DNA of 64,000 bases from Acidiphilium sp. 37-60-79 (lineage in GTDB: Bacteria > Pseudomonadota > Alphaproteobacteria > Acetobacterales > Acetobacteraceae). Below the pieces are notes generated by a model. It searched no databases, had not been told where the DNA came from, and worked only from the letters and a program-made list of their open reading frames with translations. Below are positions 56,484-64,000 of the stretch, piece after piece. Each line of letters starts with the position of its first letter. Position 1 is the stretch's first letter. Made by a program: the position numbers and the translations under genes. The stretch lies in NCBI GenBank assembly GCA_002279355.1, contig NCBV01000012.1:62001-126000 (forward strand). Direction: 5' to 3'.

Positions 56484-56722
56484 AATTGGAGCGAAAACCC
56501 CAAAAACCCCGCAAACCCCGCCCTAAATCGGAGCGAAAACCTCCGCCAAAACCCCCGCTGACACTCCTCGAACACCTCCTCCAAAAATACCCTCCGCTCC
56601 CGCCCCGCCCCACACTCCCCGGCCACCGCTACGCTTTCTCTCCGCCCTTCAAAAATCGCGCTTAAGCGAGCGGAGCGAAAATACGGAAAAATCGTTACAG
56701 CGAATTGGGGCACTATTGACCC

Positions 56723-57964
56723 ATGGCTAGCCTGTCGCTCCCGGTGCAAATCGCCGCAATTGTCATTTTCGCCGTCACTTATTTGGGTGTCGCTCTGGGC
56801 CGCCTCCCTGGCTTGCGGCTTGACCGCGCGGCCATTGCCTTTTGTGGTGCGGCACTGATGGTTGGAGTCGGCGCCCTGAAGCTGGCCAGCGCCTATCGGG
56901 CGATCAGCGGCAACACGATCGCGCTGTTATTTAGCATGATGGTGCTCGCCGCCGGCCTGCGCCGTGCCGGTTTTTTCGCTTTGATCACCAACCTCGCGCT
57001 CCGCCGCGCAGGCCGCCCGCTGGCCTTGCTCGCCGCCATCATCGCCATCGCCGGGTTTCTCTCTGCCCTGCTGGTCAATGATACAATTTGCGTGGTCATC
57101 ACCCCGTTGGTGCTCGATATCGTGCTGGCGCTGAAGCGCAACCCGTTGCCCTATTTGATGGCCTTGTCCGCGAGCGCCAATATCGGCTCGGTCGCCACCA
57201 TCACCGGCAACCCGCAAGATATGATTATCGGCAGCATTTCCGGCATCAGCTATATTCGCTTCGCCGCGTCCCTCGCCCCGGTCGCGCTGGTCGGCCTATT
57301 CATCACCTTCGGCCTGCTCGCTGTGTTATTCCGCAAGGATCTGCGCGTCCCGCTCCTGCCCAACCCAGCACCGGCGCAAACAAGCCCTCTGCATCGCGGC
57401 CTGCTGGTCAAATCGCTGCTTCTCCTTGGCCTGTTCGTGGTCGCGAGCCTCGCCGGCATGCCGCCCAGCGAAGCCGCACTCATCGCCGCCGCCTTGCTGC
57501 TGCTCACCTCGGGCCTGCGCAGCGACATCCTGCTCGCTGGTGTCGATTGGTCCTTGCTCGTGATGTTCATCGGCCTGTTCATCGTCATCGCCGGCCTGCA
57601 AGAAGCTGTTATCACCCCAGATCTCATCAAAACCATCACTGCATGGCAGCCGGGCCGCCCGGCCATCCTGGTGCCGCTCACCGCCATCCTGTCCAATCTG
57701 GTCAATAACGTGCCCACCGTGCTGGTGCTCAAACCCTTCGTCGCCGCCTTGGCCAATCCCAAGCAAGCCTGGCTCCTGGTCGCCATGGCCGCGACTTTTG
57801 CGGGCAATTTGACGCTCCTCGGCTCGGTCGCCAATCTGATCGTCGCCGAAGCCGCCCGCGCCCGGGGCATTTCGCTCCGGTTCGCCGATTATCTCCGCCT
57901 TGGCATCCCGCTCACCCTCAGCACCTTGGTCATCGGCACGCTCTATTTGGTATGGGTGTCATAA
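56723..57964 (+). CDS. SLC13/ArsB-type anion permease
   Basis: Inner-membrane transporter of 413 residues and about eleven hydrophobic helices. FLSALLVNDTICVVITPLVLDIVLAL and ATITGNPQDMIIGSISGISYIRFAASLAPVAL, and the second VNNVPTVLVLKPFVAAL, are the paired NxT/NPQ motifs of the ArsB/NhaD/SLC13 ion-transporter superfamily. Substrate may be a dicarboxylate, sulfate or arsenite. Overlaps the convergent acyltransferase gene by 22 nt. Confidence 0.82.
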   Translation: MASLSLPVQIAAIVIFAVTYLGVALGRLPGLRLDRAAIAFCGAALMVGVGALKLASAYRAISGNTIALLFSMMVLAAGLRRAGFFALITNLALRRAGRPLALLAAIIAIAGFLSALLVNDTICVVITPLVLDIVLALKRNPLPYLMALSASANIGSVATITGNPQDMIIGSISGISYIRFAASLAPVALVGLFITFGLLAVLFRKDLRVPLLPNPAPAQTSPLHRGLLVKSLLLLGLFVVASLAGMPPSEAALIAAALLLLTSGLRSDILLAGVDWSLLVMFIGLFIVIAGLQEAVITPDLIKTITAWQPGRPAILVPLTAILSNLVNNVPTVLVLKPFVAALANPKQAWLLVAMAATFAGNLTLLGSVANLIVAEAARARGISLRFADYLRLGIPLTLSTLVIGTLYLVWVS

Positions 57965-58638
57965 TAAATATGCGCCAGCGCATCGAGCATCGCCTGTCGG
58001 CCGAGCCCGACCGGCAAAGCCGGATGGATCGTAATATCAATCACCCCCGGTCGCTTGCGAAACGCATTGCGCGCCCAATACCGTCCCGAATCGGTCGATA
58101 CCGGCACCACCGCCGCGCCGGTCGCCCGGGCCAGCGCTACAATTCCCGGCTGCAATGCCCCGCGCACCCCCGGCGCCACCCGCGTTCCTTCCGGGAAAAT
58201 AATAATCTGCTTGCCCGCCGCGAGCGCCTCACTGACCTGCTTGACCAAATGCCGCAGCGCCGCCGACCCGCCCGCCCGATCAAGCGCAATCTGCCCAGCA
58301 GGCAGCAGCAGCGACCCGAAAATCGGCAAGCGCGTGAGTTCCTGCTTGAGAATATAACAAGGCCGATCCAGCAAAGTCAGCCAAACCAGCGTATCGAACG
58401 CCGATTGATGTTGCGCCGCCAAAATCACCCCACCGGGCGGCAAATTTTCCCGCCCCCGCAGCACAAACCCAACCCCGCAAAACGCCCGCAACGCCCCCAG
58501 CATCAGCCGCGCCCAACCCTGCCCAAAGCCAAGCAGCCGGTCCGGCGCAGATCGTCTGAGCCAATGCCCGTACAAGCCGGCAATCGCAGCACCGCCGAAT
58601 AAAGTCAGATTGAACAAGGTGGAGCCGATCAAAAACAT
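57943..58638 (-). CDS. plsC: 1-acyl-sn-glycerol-3-phosphate acyltransferase
   Basis: Adds the second acyl chain in phosphatidic acid synthesis. 231 residues: motif I HQSAFD (HxxxxD), motif III IIFPEGTR, and LTRLPIFGSLL. ATG 58638 overlaps the ydcF stop (TGATG). End of the ftsE-ftsX-ydcF-plsC run. Confidence 0.9.
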   Translation of the reverse strand: MFLIGSTLFNLTLFGGAAIAGLYGHWLRRSAPDRLLGFGQGWARLMLGALRAFCGVGFVLRGRENLPPGGVILAAQHQSAFDTLVWLTLLDRPCYILKQELTRLPIFGSLLLPAGQIALDRAGGSAALRHLVKQVSEALAAGKQIIIFPEGTRVAPGVRGALQPGIVALARATGAAVVPVSTDSGRYWARNAFRKRPGVIDITIHPALPVGLGRQAMLDALAHIYYDTHTK

Positions 58639-59306
58639 CACAAATGCCCTTCGATATGATGCGCAGCAAACCCACCCAGCCCGCATCGTACCAGCAAAAA
58701 TTTGGTATATTCCGCCGCCACCAACCGCAATTGCCGCCCATCAAGCCCCCCGCCGCGCGGCAGCCGCCGCACCGGATCGGCAATCAGCCGTAACCCTGGC
58801 AAATGCCGGTGCAACTCAGCCAAGGCCCGCACCATGTGATAATCCGCCGTCACCACAATCACCGAATGCAAATGATGCCGCATCACCCATCGTGCGGTTT
58901 CGCGCGCATTGCCCCGCGTGGTGGTCGCCCGATGGCCGAGGCTGATCGCGGCGGCCTTGCTCACCGCATCAATCCCATCGCGGGGGGTAAAATCGCCCAA
59001 ATGCGTCCCCGGCCCCGCCCCCGAAATCAACAGGCGCGGCGCGGCCCCCGCCATCAGCAATTCCAATCCCCGCTCCACCCGGCCGCGCCCGCCGGTCAGC
59101 ACCACAATCCCATCCGCATGCGGCATCGGTAGCACCCGGCGTTCATGCTCGATATGATCATAGAACCATCCAAACCCTACCGCCCAAGCGAGCAAAGCAA
59201 GCCCAACCACCCCCAGCATCCAGCCGATCATCCGCCCCACCCAGCGTCGGCCCCGCGCACGGCGGCCAAATCGGGGGCGACGGTTGCGCGACCAGGCGTC
59301 CCTCAT
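58638..59306 (-). CDS. YdcF/SanA-family (DUF218) membrane protein
   Basis: 222 residues. One N-terminal transmembrane helix (MIGWMLGVVGLALLAWAVGFGWFY) and a DUF218 domain: DGIVVLTGGRGRVERGLELL, ISGAG, NARETARWV, VIVVTADYHMVRAL. The domain faces the periplasm and is linked to envelope biogenesis (ElyC and SanA are relatives). Start overlaps the ftsX stop (ATGA). Confidence 0.88.
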   Translation of the reverse strand: MRDAWSRNRRPRFGRRARGRRWVGRMIGWMLGVVGLALLAWAVGFGWFYDHIEHERRVLPMPHADGIVVLTGGRGRVERGLELLMAGAAPRLLISGAGPGTHLGDFTPRDGIDAVSKAAAISLGHRATTTRGNARETARWVMRHHLHSVIVVTADYHMVRALAELHRHLPGLRLIADPVRRLPRGGGLDGRQLRLVAAEYTKFLLVRCGLGGFAAHHIEGHL

Positions 59307-60238
59307 GCGAGATGCCGCAGCCAGCCCAGCACGGTGGTCCGCGCCACCCCCCAGCCGATCAGCGCCGCCACCAGCATCAGCACAACCGGCCCCGCCCACA
59401 GCAAGACCGGTACATCCATCAGCATCCCGGCAACCCCGCGATCGGCGGCATGCGGCACCAGCGCAAACCCCGCCGCCAAACGGCCAAGCCAGAGCAGCAC
59501 CGGCAGCGCCGCCAGCCCGCCCAGCAATCCGCCAAGCCCAGCCTGCCGCGCAATTTCGCGGGCGAACGGGCTGGCAATATCGCTATCGCGTGCGCCCAAC
59601 CCATGGATAATATCAACCGCCTCGCGTCGCTGTGCCAATCCCGCCCGGACCGATACACCCACCACTGAGGCAGCAACCGCCGCCACGATCAGCAAAATCG
59701 CCGCTGCCGAGGCTTGCAGCGATTCCGTCAGCGTGGTGAGCCGCGCCGCGAGCCCGCCGCCGGTTTCAATCAGCGTGCCGGGCGCAATCTGGTTCAAACC
59801 CGTGCTCAACCCCGCCACCGCCGATGCGCGCGCATCACCCTGGGCAATAATCACACCCGGTAGCGCAATCCCGGTACCCCCCGAAGAGCTGGCATCGCCA
59901 AGCCAGGGCTTGAGCAGACGCCCCAGTTCCGCCGGTGACAAGGCTCGCACCGCAGAAAGAGTGGGTCGTTGGCGCAGTGCTGCCAGCACCGCATCGATCC
60001 GGGTGACACTACTTGATGCCTGCACTGCCGCGGTTGGATCAGGTACTTCGATGGTCAGCATATTGCGCGCCCCACCCAACCAATGATCAGCGAGGCTGGT
60101 CGTCGCCAAATTCCCCGCCATCGCGAGCGCCGCGAGAAAACTCATCGCGGCGACAACGGCAATCAGCAACCTATCATGGCTCGCGGCACGCAGCCCGATC
60201 GGATCGGGCCTCGCGCGGCCGCTGGGCCGATCAGCCAT
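59303..60238 (-). CDS. ftsX: FtsX-like cell-division ABC transporter permease
   Basis: 311 residues. A long N-terminal basic segment, first transmembrane helix (LLIAVVAAMSFLAALAMAGNL), periplasmic loop (about 50-165), and three more helices near the C-terminus, the FtsX layout. Partner of FtsE in activating cell-wall hydrolases at division. ATG 60238 overlaps the ftsE stop; upstream starts in the frame lie inside ftsE. Confidence 0.85.
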   Translation of the reverse strand: MADRPSGRARPDPIGLRAASHDRLLIAVVAAMSFLAALAMAGNLATTSLADHWLGGARNMLTIEVPDPTAAVQASSSVTRIDAVLAALRQRPTLSAVRALSPAELGRLLKPWLGDASSSGGTGIALPGVIIAQGDARASAVAGLSTGLNQIAPGTLIETGGGLAARLTTLTESLQASAAAILLIVAAVAASVVGVSVRAGLAQRREAVDIIHGLGARDSDIASPFAREIARQAGLGGLLGGLAALPVLLWLGRLAAGFALVPHAADRGVAGMLMDVPVLLWAGPVVLMLVAALIGWGVARTTVLGWLRHLA

Positions 60239-60923
60239 GATACACGAGCCGCCCATGCTGCAATTCCAGCACCGGCGCACGATAGCGCTCAATCAGGCTG
60301 AGATTATGGCTGGCGATAATGACGGTGGTGCCGAGCTGATTGAGCGACATAAACAAATGCAGCAACCGCACTGCCTGCTCATCGTCAAGATTGCCGGTTG
60401 GCTCATCCGCCAGCAGCAGCGAGGGGCGACCAACCACCGCCCGGCAAATCGCCACACGCTGCTGTTCGCCGCCGGAAAGCTCTTCGGGGCGATGGGTGAG
60501 CCGATCCGCCAACCCCACCCAACGCAGCAATTCAGTGACATCCGCATGAATTTGGCTCTCTTTGCGCCGGGCGAGGCGCAGCGGCAAAGCAACATTATCG
60601 AACGTGTTGAGATGATCGAGGAGCCGGAAATCTTGGTACACCACCCCGATGCGTCGGCGCAGCAAAGCCCGCCCAGCCCGGTCAAGCCGCGACGGGTCCG
60701 AATCGAGCAGCTCGATTCGCCCACTCGTGGGTGGCAGGGCAAGATACATCAGCTTGAGCAAGGTGGTTTTTCCTGCACCGGATGCGCCGGTGAGCCACCG
60801 AAATCCACCTGATTCGATGGTGAATGACAGATCAGTCAGGCCGGGATGATCAACGTCACCGAGGGGGCGCCGTTCGCCTGCGAGGCGTTGATAGTCCAAG
60901 CCAGTGTTAAAGAATCGAATCAT
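60231..60923 (-). CDS. ftsE: Cell-division ATP-binding protein FtsE
   Basis: 230-residue ATPase: Walker [10 protein letters not shown], signature [16 protein letters not shown], Walker [13 protein letters not shown], and the FtsE-type N-terminus [11 protein letters not shown]. First gene of a run of four overlapping genes, divergent from the zinc-ribbon gene. Confidence 0.93.
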   Translation of the reverse strand: MIRFFNTGLDYQRLAGERRPLGDVDHPGLTDLSFTIESGGFRWLTGASGAGKTTLLKLMYLALPPTSGRIELLDSDPSRLDRAGRALLRRRIGVVYQDFRLLDHLNTFDNVALPLRLARRKESQIHADVTELLRWVGLADRLTHRPEELSGGEQQRVAICRAVVGRPSLLLADEPTGNLDDEQAVRLLHLFMSLNQLGTTVIIASHNLSLIERYRAPVLELQHGRLVYHG

Positions 60924-61042
60924 CTTGACCCTGTGTGCCGTGCCAGTTGAGGGACCACAAGCCGCCGACCAATCAAATACGATGCCAATCTCATTGCACG
61001 ATCATGGTTGCACGAAACGCCCAATAATGTCATCGGTTGCCT

Positions 61043-61759
61043 ATGCGCGTAACATGTCCGCATTGCGGTACCACCTATCGCCTGACCGAAGCGGTCGCAG
61101 CCCGGCTTCCAGCCACCTTGGCCTGCGTGCGCTGTAATGAATCTTGGTTGGCCCAGCCAGATCCGGCGCAGGTCACGGTCTCGCTAGCACCCGAACCAGC
61201 GCCGACTCCGGCTCTGCTCCCACCGCCACCATCACCGCCTCCGGCACCACCTCCGCCTCCGGCACCACCACCACCTCCTCCTCCTCCGCCGCCGCTGGCT
61301 ACCATCGCCCCGGAACTACCACCGGTGCCGCCGCCAGAGCCGCCATTGCCGCCGCCCTTCATTACGCCGGTCGGGCCGATGACGATGCCGCCAATAGCTG
61401 AGCCGACTGCGGCGCCGACCTCGGAACGGTTAAGCGAGCAGCCGATCAAATTCGATCAAGCGGCTTTACTGCGCCAAGACCCGCCATCGCGCGGGCGCAT
61501 TGCTTGGTTGGCTTCAATTTTGGTTCTCGCGGTGATTTTGCTGCTTGGCGTGATGTTCCGCAACGCGATCAGCGCGGCCTGGCCTCCAAGCCTTCGGCTG
61601 TATCAAGCGGTCGGTTTGATGCCCCAACCTGCGGTCAAGCCGATTGCCAAACCATCGGCCAAACCTGTGTCTAAGCCTGCGGCTCAACCAGGTCCTAATG
61701 CGGCGACCGCGCCGAGTGCATCTTCGGCCGCTGCGAAGCCCGCCACGAATGCCCCTTGA
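61043..61759 (+). CDS. Zinc-ribbon, proline-rich, single-pass membrane protein
   Basis: 238 residues. An MJ0042-type zinc ribbon comes first (CPHCGTTYRL and CVRCNESWLA), then a very proline-rich linker (about 50-125, with runs of prolines), a transmembrane helix (IAWLASILVLAVILLLGVMF) and an Ala/Pro/Lys-rich periplasmic tail. Such proteins lie next to ftsEX in many alphaproteobacteria; role unknown. ATG 61043; TTG 61037 also open. Confidence 0.82.
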   Translation: MRVTCPHCGTTYRLTEAVAARLPATLACVRCNESWLAQPDPAQVTVSLAPEPAPTPALLPPPPSPPPAPPPPPAPPPPPPPPPPLATIAPELPPVPPPEPPLPPPFITPVGPMTMPPIAEPTAAPTSERLSEQPIKFDQAALLRQDPPSRGRIAWLASILVLAVILLLGVMFRNAISAAWPPSLRLYQAVGLMPQPAVKPIAKPSAKPVSKPAAQPGPNAATAPSASSAAAKPATNAP

Positions 61760-61769
61760 TCGGGCGAGC

Positions 61770-62786
61770 ATGGGGGGCACATTGCGGCTAGATTCGCATG
61801 TGGACATTCCATGGCCCAGCCGGGGGGATTTTCTGAGCGAATCGGCGCGTTGTGTTGATTTGCCGAAATTGCTGCGCGGCGGCGTCAATGCTGTCTGTTT
61901 CGCGGCTTATGTGCCGCAAGAGCGCCGTGATGCGGAGGGGCATCAGCGTGCTGCGGCGCGCAGCTTGGCAATGCTCGATGAAATTCGGGCGATGGGGACG
62001 GTTGCGGGCACCGCATTGGCTTGCTCGACCCATGAGATCCGCGCGACAGTGCAAAGCGGGAAAATTGCGGTGATCCCGGCGGTTGAAAATGGCACTGGCG
62101 TCGGCGGCGATCCGGCTTTGCTGGACGCATATGCGGCTCTGGGCGTGCGCTATATGACATTGACCCATAATGGCCATAATGATTTGGCGGATTCAGCGAT
62201 TCCGCGCCGAGATTTGGGCGATGCCAGCAGCGAGCATGGTGGTTTATCAGCGCTCGGGCGCGCGGTGATCAAACGGATGAACCGGCTGGGCATTCTGGTT
62301 GATGTCAGCCATGCCTCCAAGCCCAGCATGATGCAGGCGGTTGCGCTCTCGGCGGCACCGATCGTCGCCACTCATTCATGTGCGCGGGCTTTATGTCAGC
62401 ATCCGCGCAATCTCGATGATGAGCAATTGCTTGCGCTGCGCGATCATGGCGGTGTGGTGCAGGTGACGATGGTATCAGCTTTTTTGCGGGCGGGTGCGCG
62501 CACAGCGGATATCGGGGTCGAGGTTTTGGTCGATCATATCGATTACATCATTAATCTGATCGGCATTGACCATGTTGGTATCGGTACCGATTTTGACGGC
62601 GGCGGCATGCTGCGCGGCTGCAGCAATGCCGCTGAAGCGCCGGCGATCACCGCTGAGTTGGTGCGGCGCGGCTATGGTGAGGATGCGATTGAGAAAATTT
62701 GGGGTGGCAATTTTTTGCGCGCCCTAGCGGCGTCGGAACCGGCCGGAGCCGCGCCGGTCACCGCGTCGGCCAGTGGCATTGGCTGA
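61770..62786 (+). CDS. Membrane dipeptidase (peptidase M19, renal dipeptidase family)
   Basis: Zinc dipeptidase of 338 residues. The metal-binding residues are visible: DSHVD near the N-terminus, bridging Glu in PAVENGTGV, DVSHAS and ATHSCARA; the end DFDGG and WGGNFLRAL match. No signal peptide seen. ATG 61770 has GGGCGAGC nearby; ATG 61749 is an alternative overlapping the previous gene. Overlaps the convergent hpnG-like gene by 29 nt. Confidence 0.88.
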   Translation: MGGTLRLDSHVDIPWPSRGDFLSESARCVDLPKLLRGGVNAVCFAAYVPQERRDAEGHQRAAARSLAMLDEIRAMGTVAGTALACSTHEIRATVQSGKIAVIPAVENGTGVGGDPALLDAYAALGVRYMTLTHNGHNDLADSAIPRRDLGDASSEHGGLSALGRAVIKRMNRLGILVDVSHASKPSMMQAVALSAAPIVATHSCARALCQHPRNLDDEQLLALRDHGGVVQVTMVSAFLRAGARTADIGVEVLVDHIDYIINLIGIDHVGIGTDFDGGGMLRGCSNAAEAPAITAELVRRGYGEDAIEKIWGGNFLRALAASEPAGAAPVTASASGIG

Positions 62787-63396
62787 GGCTGGCTTTCAGG
62801 GTTTGCCGGGCACGGTTGGCATCGGCGCCGAGTTGGATCAAGCCCGGCAGATGACCGGGATGACGCAGTAATGACCGGAGCACAAAGCCCAATCGGATTT
62901 TTCCGGAGGTATCCAGCGCGTTGAGCGCGAGGGTGGGCAGAGTGCGCCATGCCGGATCGGCAATGGCGCGCAGGGCGGCGAATTTGACGCCGTTTGCATG
63001 AGCCAGGGCAGCGACGGCCCCGGATTCCAGATCGATCGCAGCGGCGCCGGTGGCTACGAATAGGCTGGATTTTTCGGCACGGGTGGCTGCGATGACCTCA
63101 TGGCCTAACAGCAGGTCGCCGGTGGTGCCGCCGAGGGCGCGGCATAAATCGGGATCGCAGGGATAGCGGGTTGATCCGGCGATGATGGCGTGCGGGATCA
63201 ACAGGGTGCCCGGCGGGTAGGTCGGATTGAGCCCGCCCGCCAAGCCGAAGCTGATCAGCGTGGTCGCTCCTTGATCGAGCAGCGATTGTGCGGCGCGGAC
63301 AGCACCGGCGGGAGTGCCGCCCCCGATCGCCACGCGTAACGGTGTTGCGGTGAGCAACGCCGCTTCGGCGGTGAGACCGGTAATGGCACCCCACAT
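62758..63396 (-). CDS. hpnG: Hopanoid-associated nucleoside phosphorylase (HpnG-like)
   Basis: 212-residue PNP/MTA-phosphorylase-fold enzyme. GAITGLTAEA, ISFGLAGGLNP, AAIDLESGAVAALAHANGVKFAALRAIADPA and the C-terminal RLGFVLRSLLRHPGHLPGLIQLG follow the HpnG pattern, an enzyme that releases adenine to give ribosylhopane in hopanoid side-chain synthesis. Located 21 nt after infC rather than in an hpn cluster. Confidence 0.72.
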   Translation of the reverse strand: MWGAITGLTAEAALLTATPLRVAIGGGTPAGAVRAAQSLLDQGATTLISFGLAGGLNPTYPPGTLLIPHAIIAGSTRYPCDPDLCRALGGTTGDLLLGHEVIAATRAEKSSLFVATGAAAIDLESGAVAALAHANGVKFAALRAIADPAWRTLPTLALNALDTSGKIRLGFVLRSLLRHPGHLPGLIQLGADANRARQTLKASLSQCHWPTR

Positions 63397-63417
63397 GATG
63401 GTATGGTCAGCAGAGAA

Positions 63418-63957
63418 TTAACGTGGTGCGAGAACCATGACCATTTGGCGATTTTCCATGCGCGGCATTTGTTCGACCTTGGTGTCAGTTTCCATATCGA
63501 CGCGCACGCGCTCGAGAACCTTCACGCCAAGCTCCTGATGGGCCATTTCGCGGCCACGGAAGCGCAACGTGACTTTCACCTTGTCACCCTCGCCGATGAA
63601 GCTCTTCATCGCGCGTAATTTAACTTGGTAATCATTTTCGTCGATATTGGGACGAACCTTGATTTCCTTGATTTCAACAATCTTTTGCTTCTTGCGCGCT
63701 TCGTTTTTCTTTTTTTGCTGCTCGTATTTGAATTTGCCGTAATCCAGTAATTTGCAGACCGGCGGCTCGGCATTCGGGCTGATCTCGACCAGGTCAAGCC
63801 CGACTTCAAAGGCGCGGCGCATGGCGTCTCGCGCACTCAGCACGCCGATCATTTCACCCTCGGCGCCAATCAGGCGCACTTGCGGGACGCGAATATCTTC
63901 ATTGACGCGTGGCCCCTCACGGCTGGGTGGGGCGGGTGGTTGCGGTACTCTGGCGAT
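63418..63957 (-). CDS. infC: Translation initiation factor IF-3, ATC start
   Basis: Binds the 30S subunit and checks start-codon choice. 179 residues: N-domain [27 protein letters not shown], linker [18 protein letters not shown]-domain [22 protein letters not shown]. Between an in-frame TAA eight codons upstream and GTG 63879 there is no ATG, GTG or TTG. AGGAG (63964-63968) lies six nt before ATC 63957, which restores the full N-domain. A rare AUU/AUC start is the known self-regulation device of infC. Confidence 0.9.
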   Translation of the reverse strand: MARVPQPPAPPSREGPRVNEDIRVPQVRLIGAEGEMIGVLSARDAMRRAFEVGLDLVEISPNAEPPVCKLLDYGKFKYEQQKKKNEARKKQKIVEIKEIKVRPNIDENDYQVKLRAMKSFIGEGDKVKVTLRFRGREMAHQELGVKVLERVRVDMETDTKVEQMPRMENRQMVMVLAPR

Positions 63958-64000
63958 GGTGCGCTCCTGTCGACGTTACAAACATTTTGGCTCGTGTTCT

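Overview
The window is a gene-dense, GC-rich chromosomal segment of an alphaproteobacterium, most likely of the Acetobacteraceae/Rhodospirillales (an acidophilic Acidocella- or Acidiphilium-like relative is plausible but not proven). The clues are aerobic cobaltochelatase cobST, a single rpoZ-rsh-acpS block, nadABC under an alphaproteobacterial NAD regulator, a FadB with the dehydrogenase domain first, Hint_2-domain secreted proteins, and an HpnG-type hopanoid phosphorylase. I saw no rRNA, tRNA, CRISPR array, insertion sequence or prophage.

Layout. 0.1-3.3 kb: acetyl-CoA synthetase, an alpha/beta hydrolase and an EthD-like protein, ended by a strong hairpin. 3.4-4.7 kb: a secreted four-cysteine protein coupled to a tyrosine phosphatase that has no ATG/GTG/TTG start. 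4.7-5.8 kb: an OmpA-family porin whose C-terminus is deleted and frameshifted. 6.2-12.1 kb: a fatty-acid oxidation operon (MerR regulator, thiolase, FadB-like fusion, acyl-CoA dehydrogenase). 12.2-17.8 kb: nadA-nadB-nadC and a DUF3429 protein, with a NadQ-like regulator and SDR upstream and a palindromic operator pair between nadQ and nadA. 18.0-22.9 kb: a complete branched-chain amino acid ABC importer (livHMGFK). 23.0-25.1 kb: a Baeyer-Villiger-type monooxygenase with a TetR repressor. 25.3-27.4 kb: lipoprotein, pteridine-reductase-like SDR and permuted papain-like hydrolase. 27.5-28.9 kb: thrB and rnhA.

28.9-38.3 kb: a Hint_2 protein, cobT, cobS, a J-domain protein, BolA, an LplT-like MFS transporter, enoyl-CoA hydratase, isoaspartyl peptidase, and small membrane proteins including a zinc-ribbon/TM2/DUF805 hybrid. 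Three copies of a 51-55 bp palindromic element with TAGTG...CACTA ends lie in this part. 38.4-42.6 kb: rpoZ, rsh (ppGpp synthetase/hydrolase), acpS and an Fe-S RNA methyltransferase. 42.6-43.6 kb is a short AT-richer island with an unrecognised gene. 43.6-52.1 kb: an epoxide-hydrolase-like enzyme, a DedA / ATP-grasp / TPR-sulfotransferase operon, two membrane proteins, and a DUF1800/DUF1501 export pair. 52.1-56.2 kb: a repeat-containing membrane protein and a 947-residue beta-repeat protein ending in a second Hint_2 domain. 56.7-64 kb: an SLC13-type transporter, ftsE-ftsX-ydcF-plsC in overlapping order, a proline-rich zinc-ribbon protein, M19 dipeptidase, hpnG and infC, the last starting at ATC.

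No single large unknown system stands out. The best leads are the palindromic element family (one copy supplies the stop codons of two convergent genes), the two Hint_2 proteins, the truncated OmpA, two genes with non-canonical starts, the DedA/ATP-grasp/sulfotransferase operon and the small AT-rich island. Starts were chosen by Shine-Dalgarno position, overlap with the upstream gene and family length; several are uncertain and marked so.
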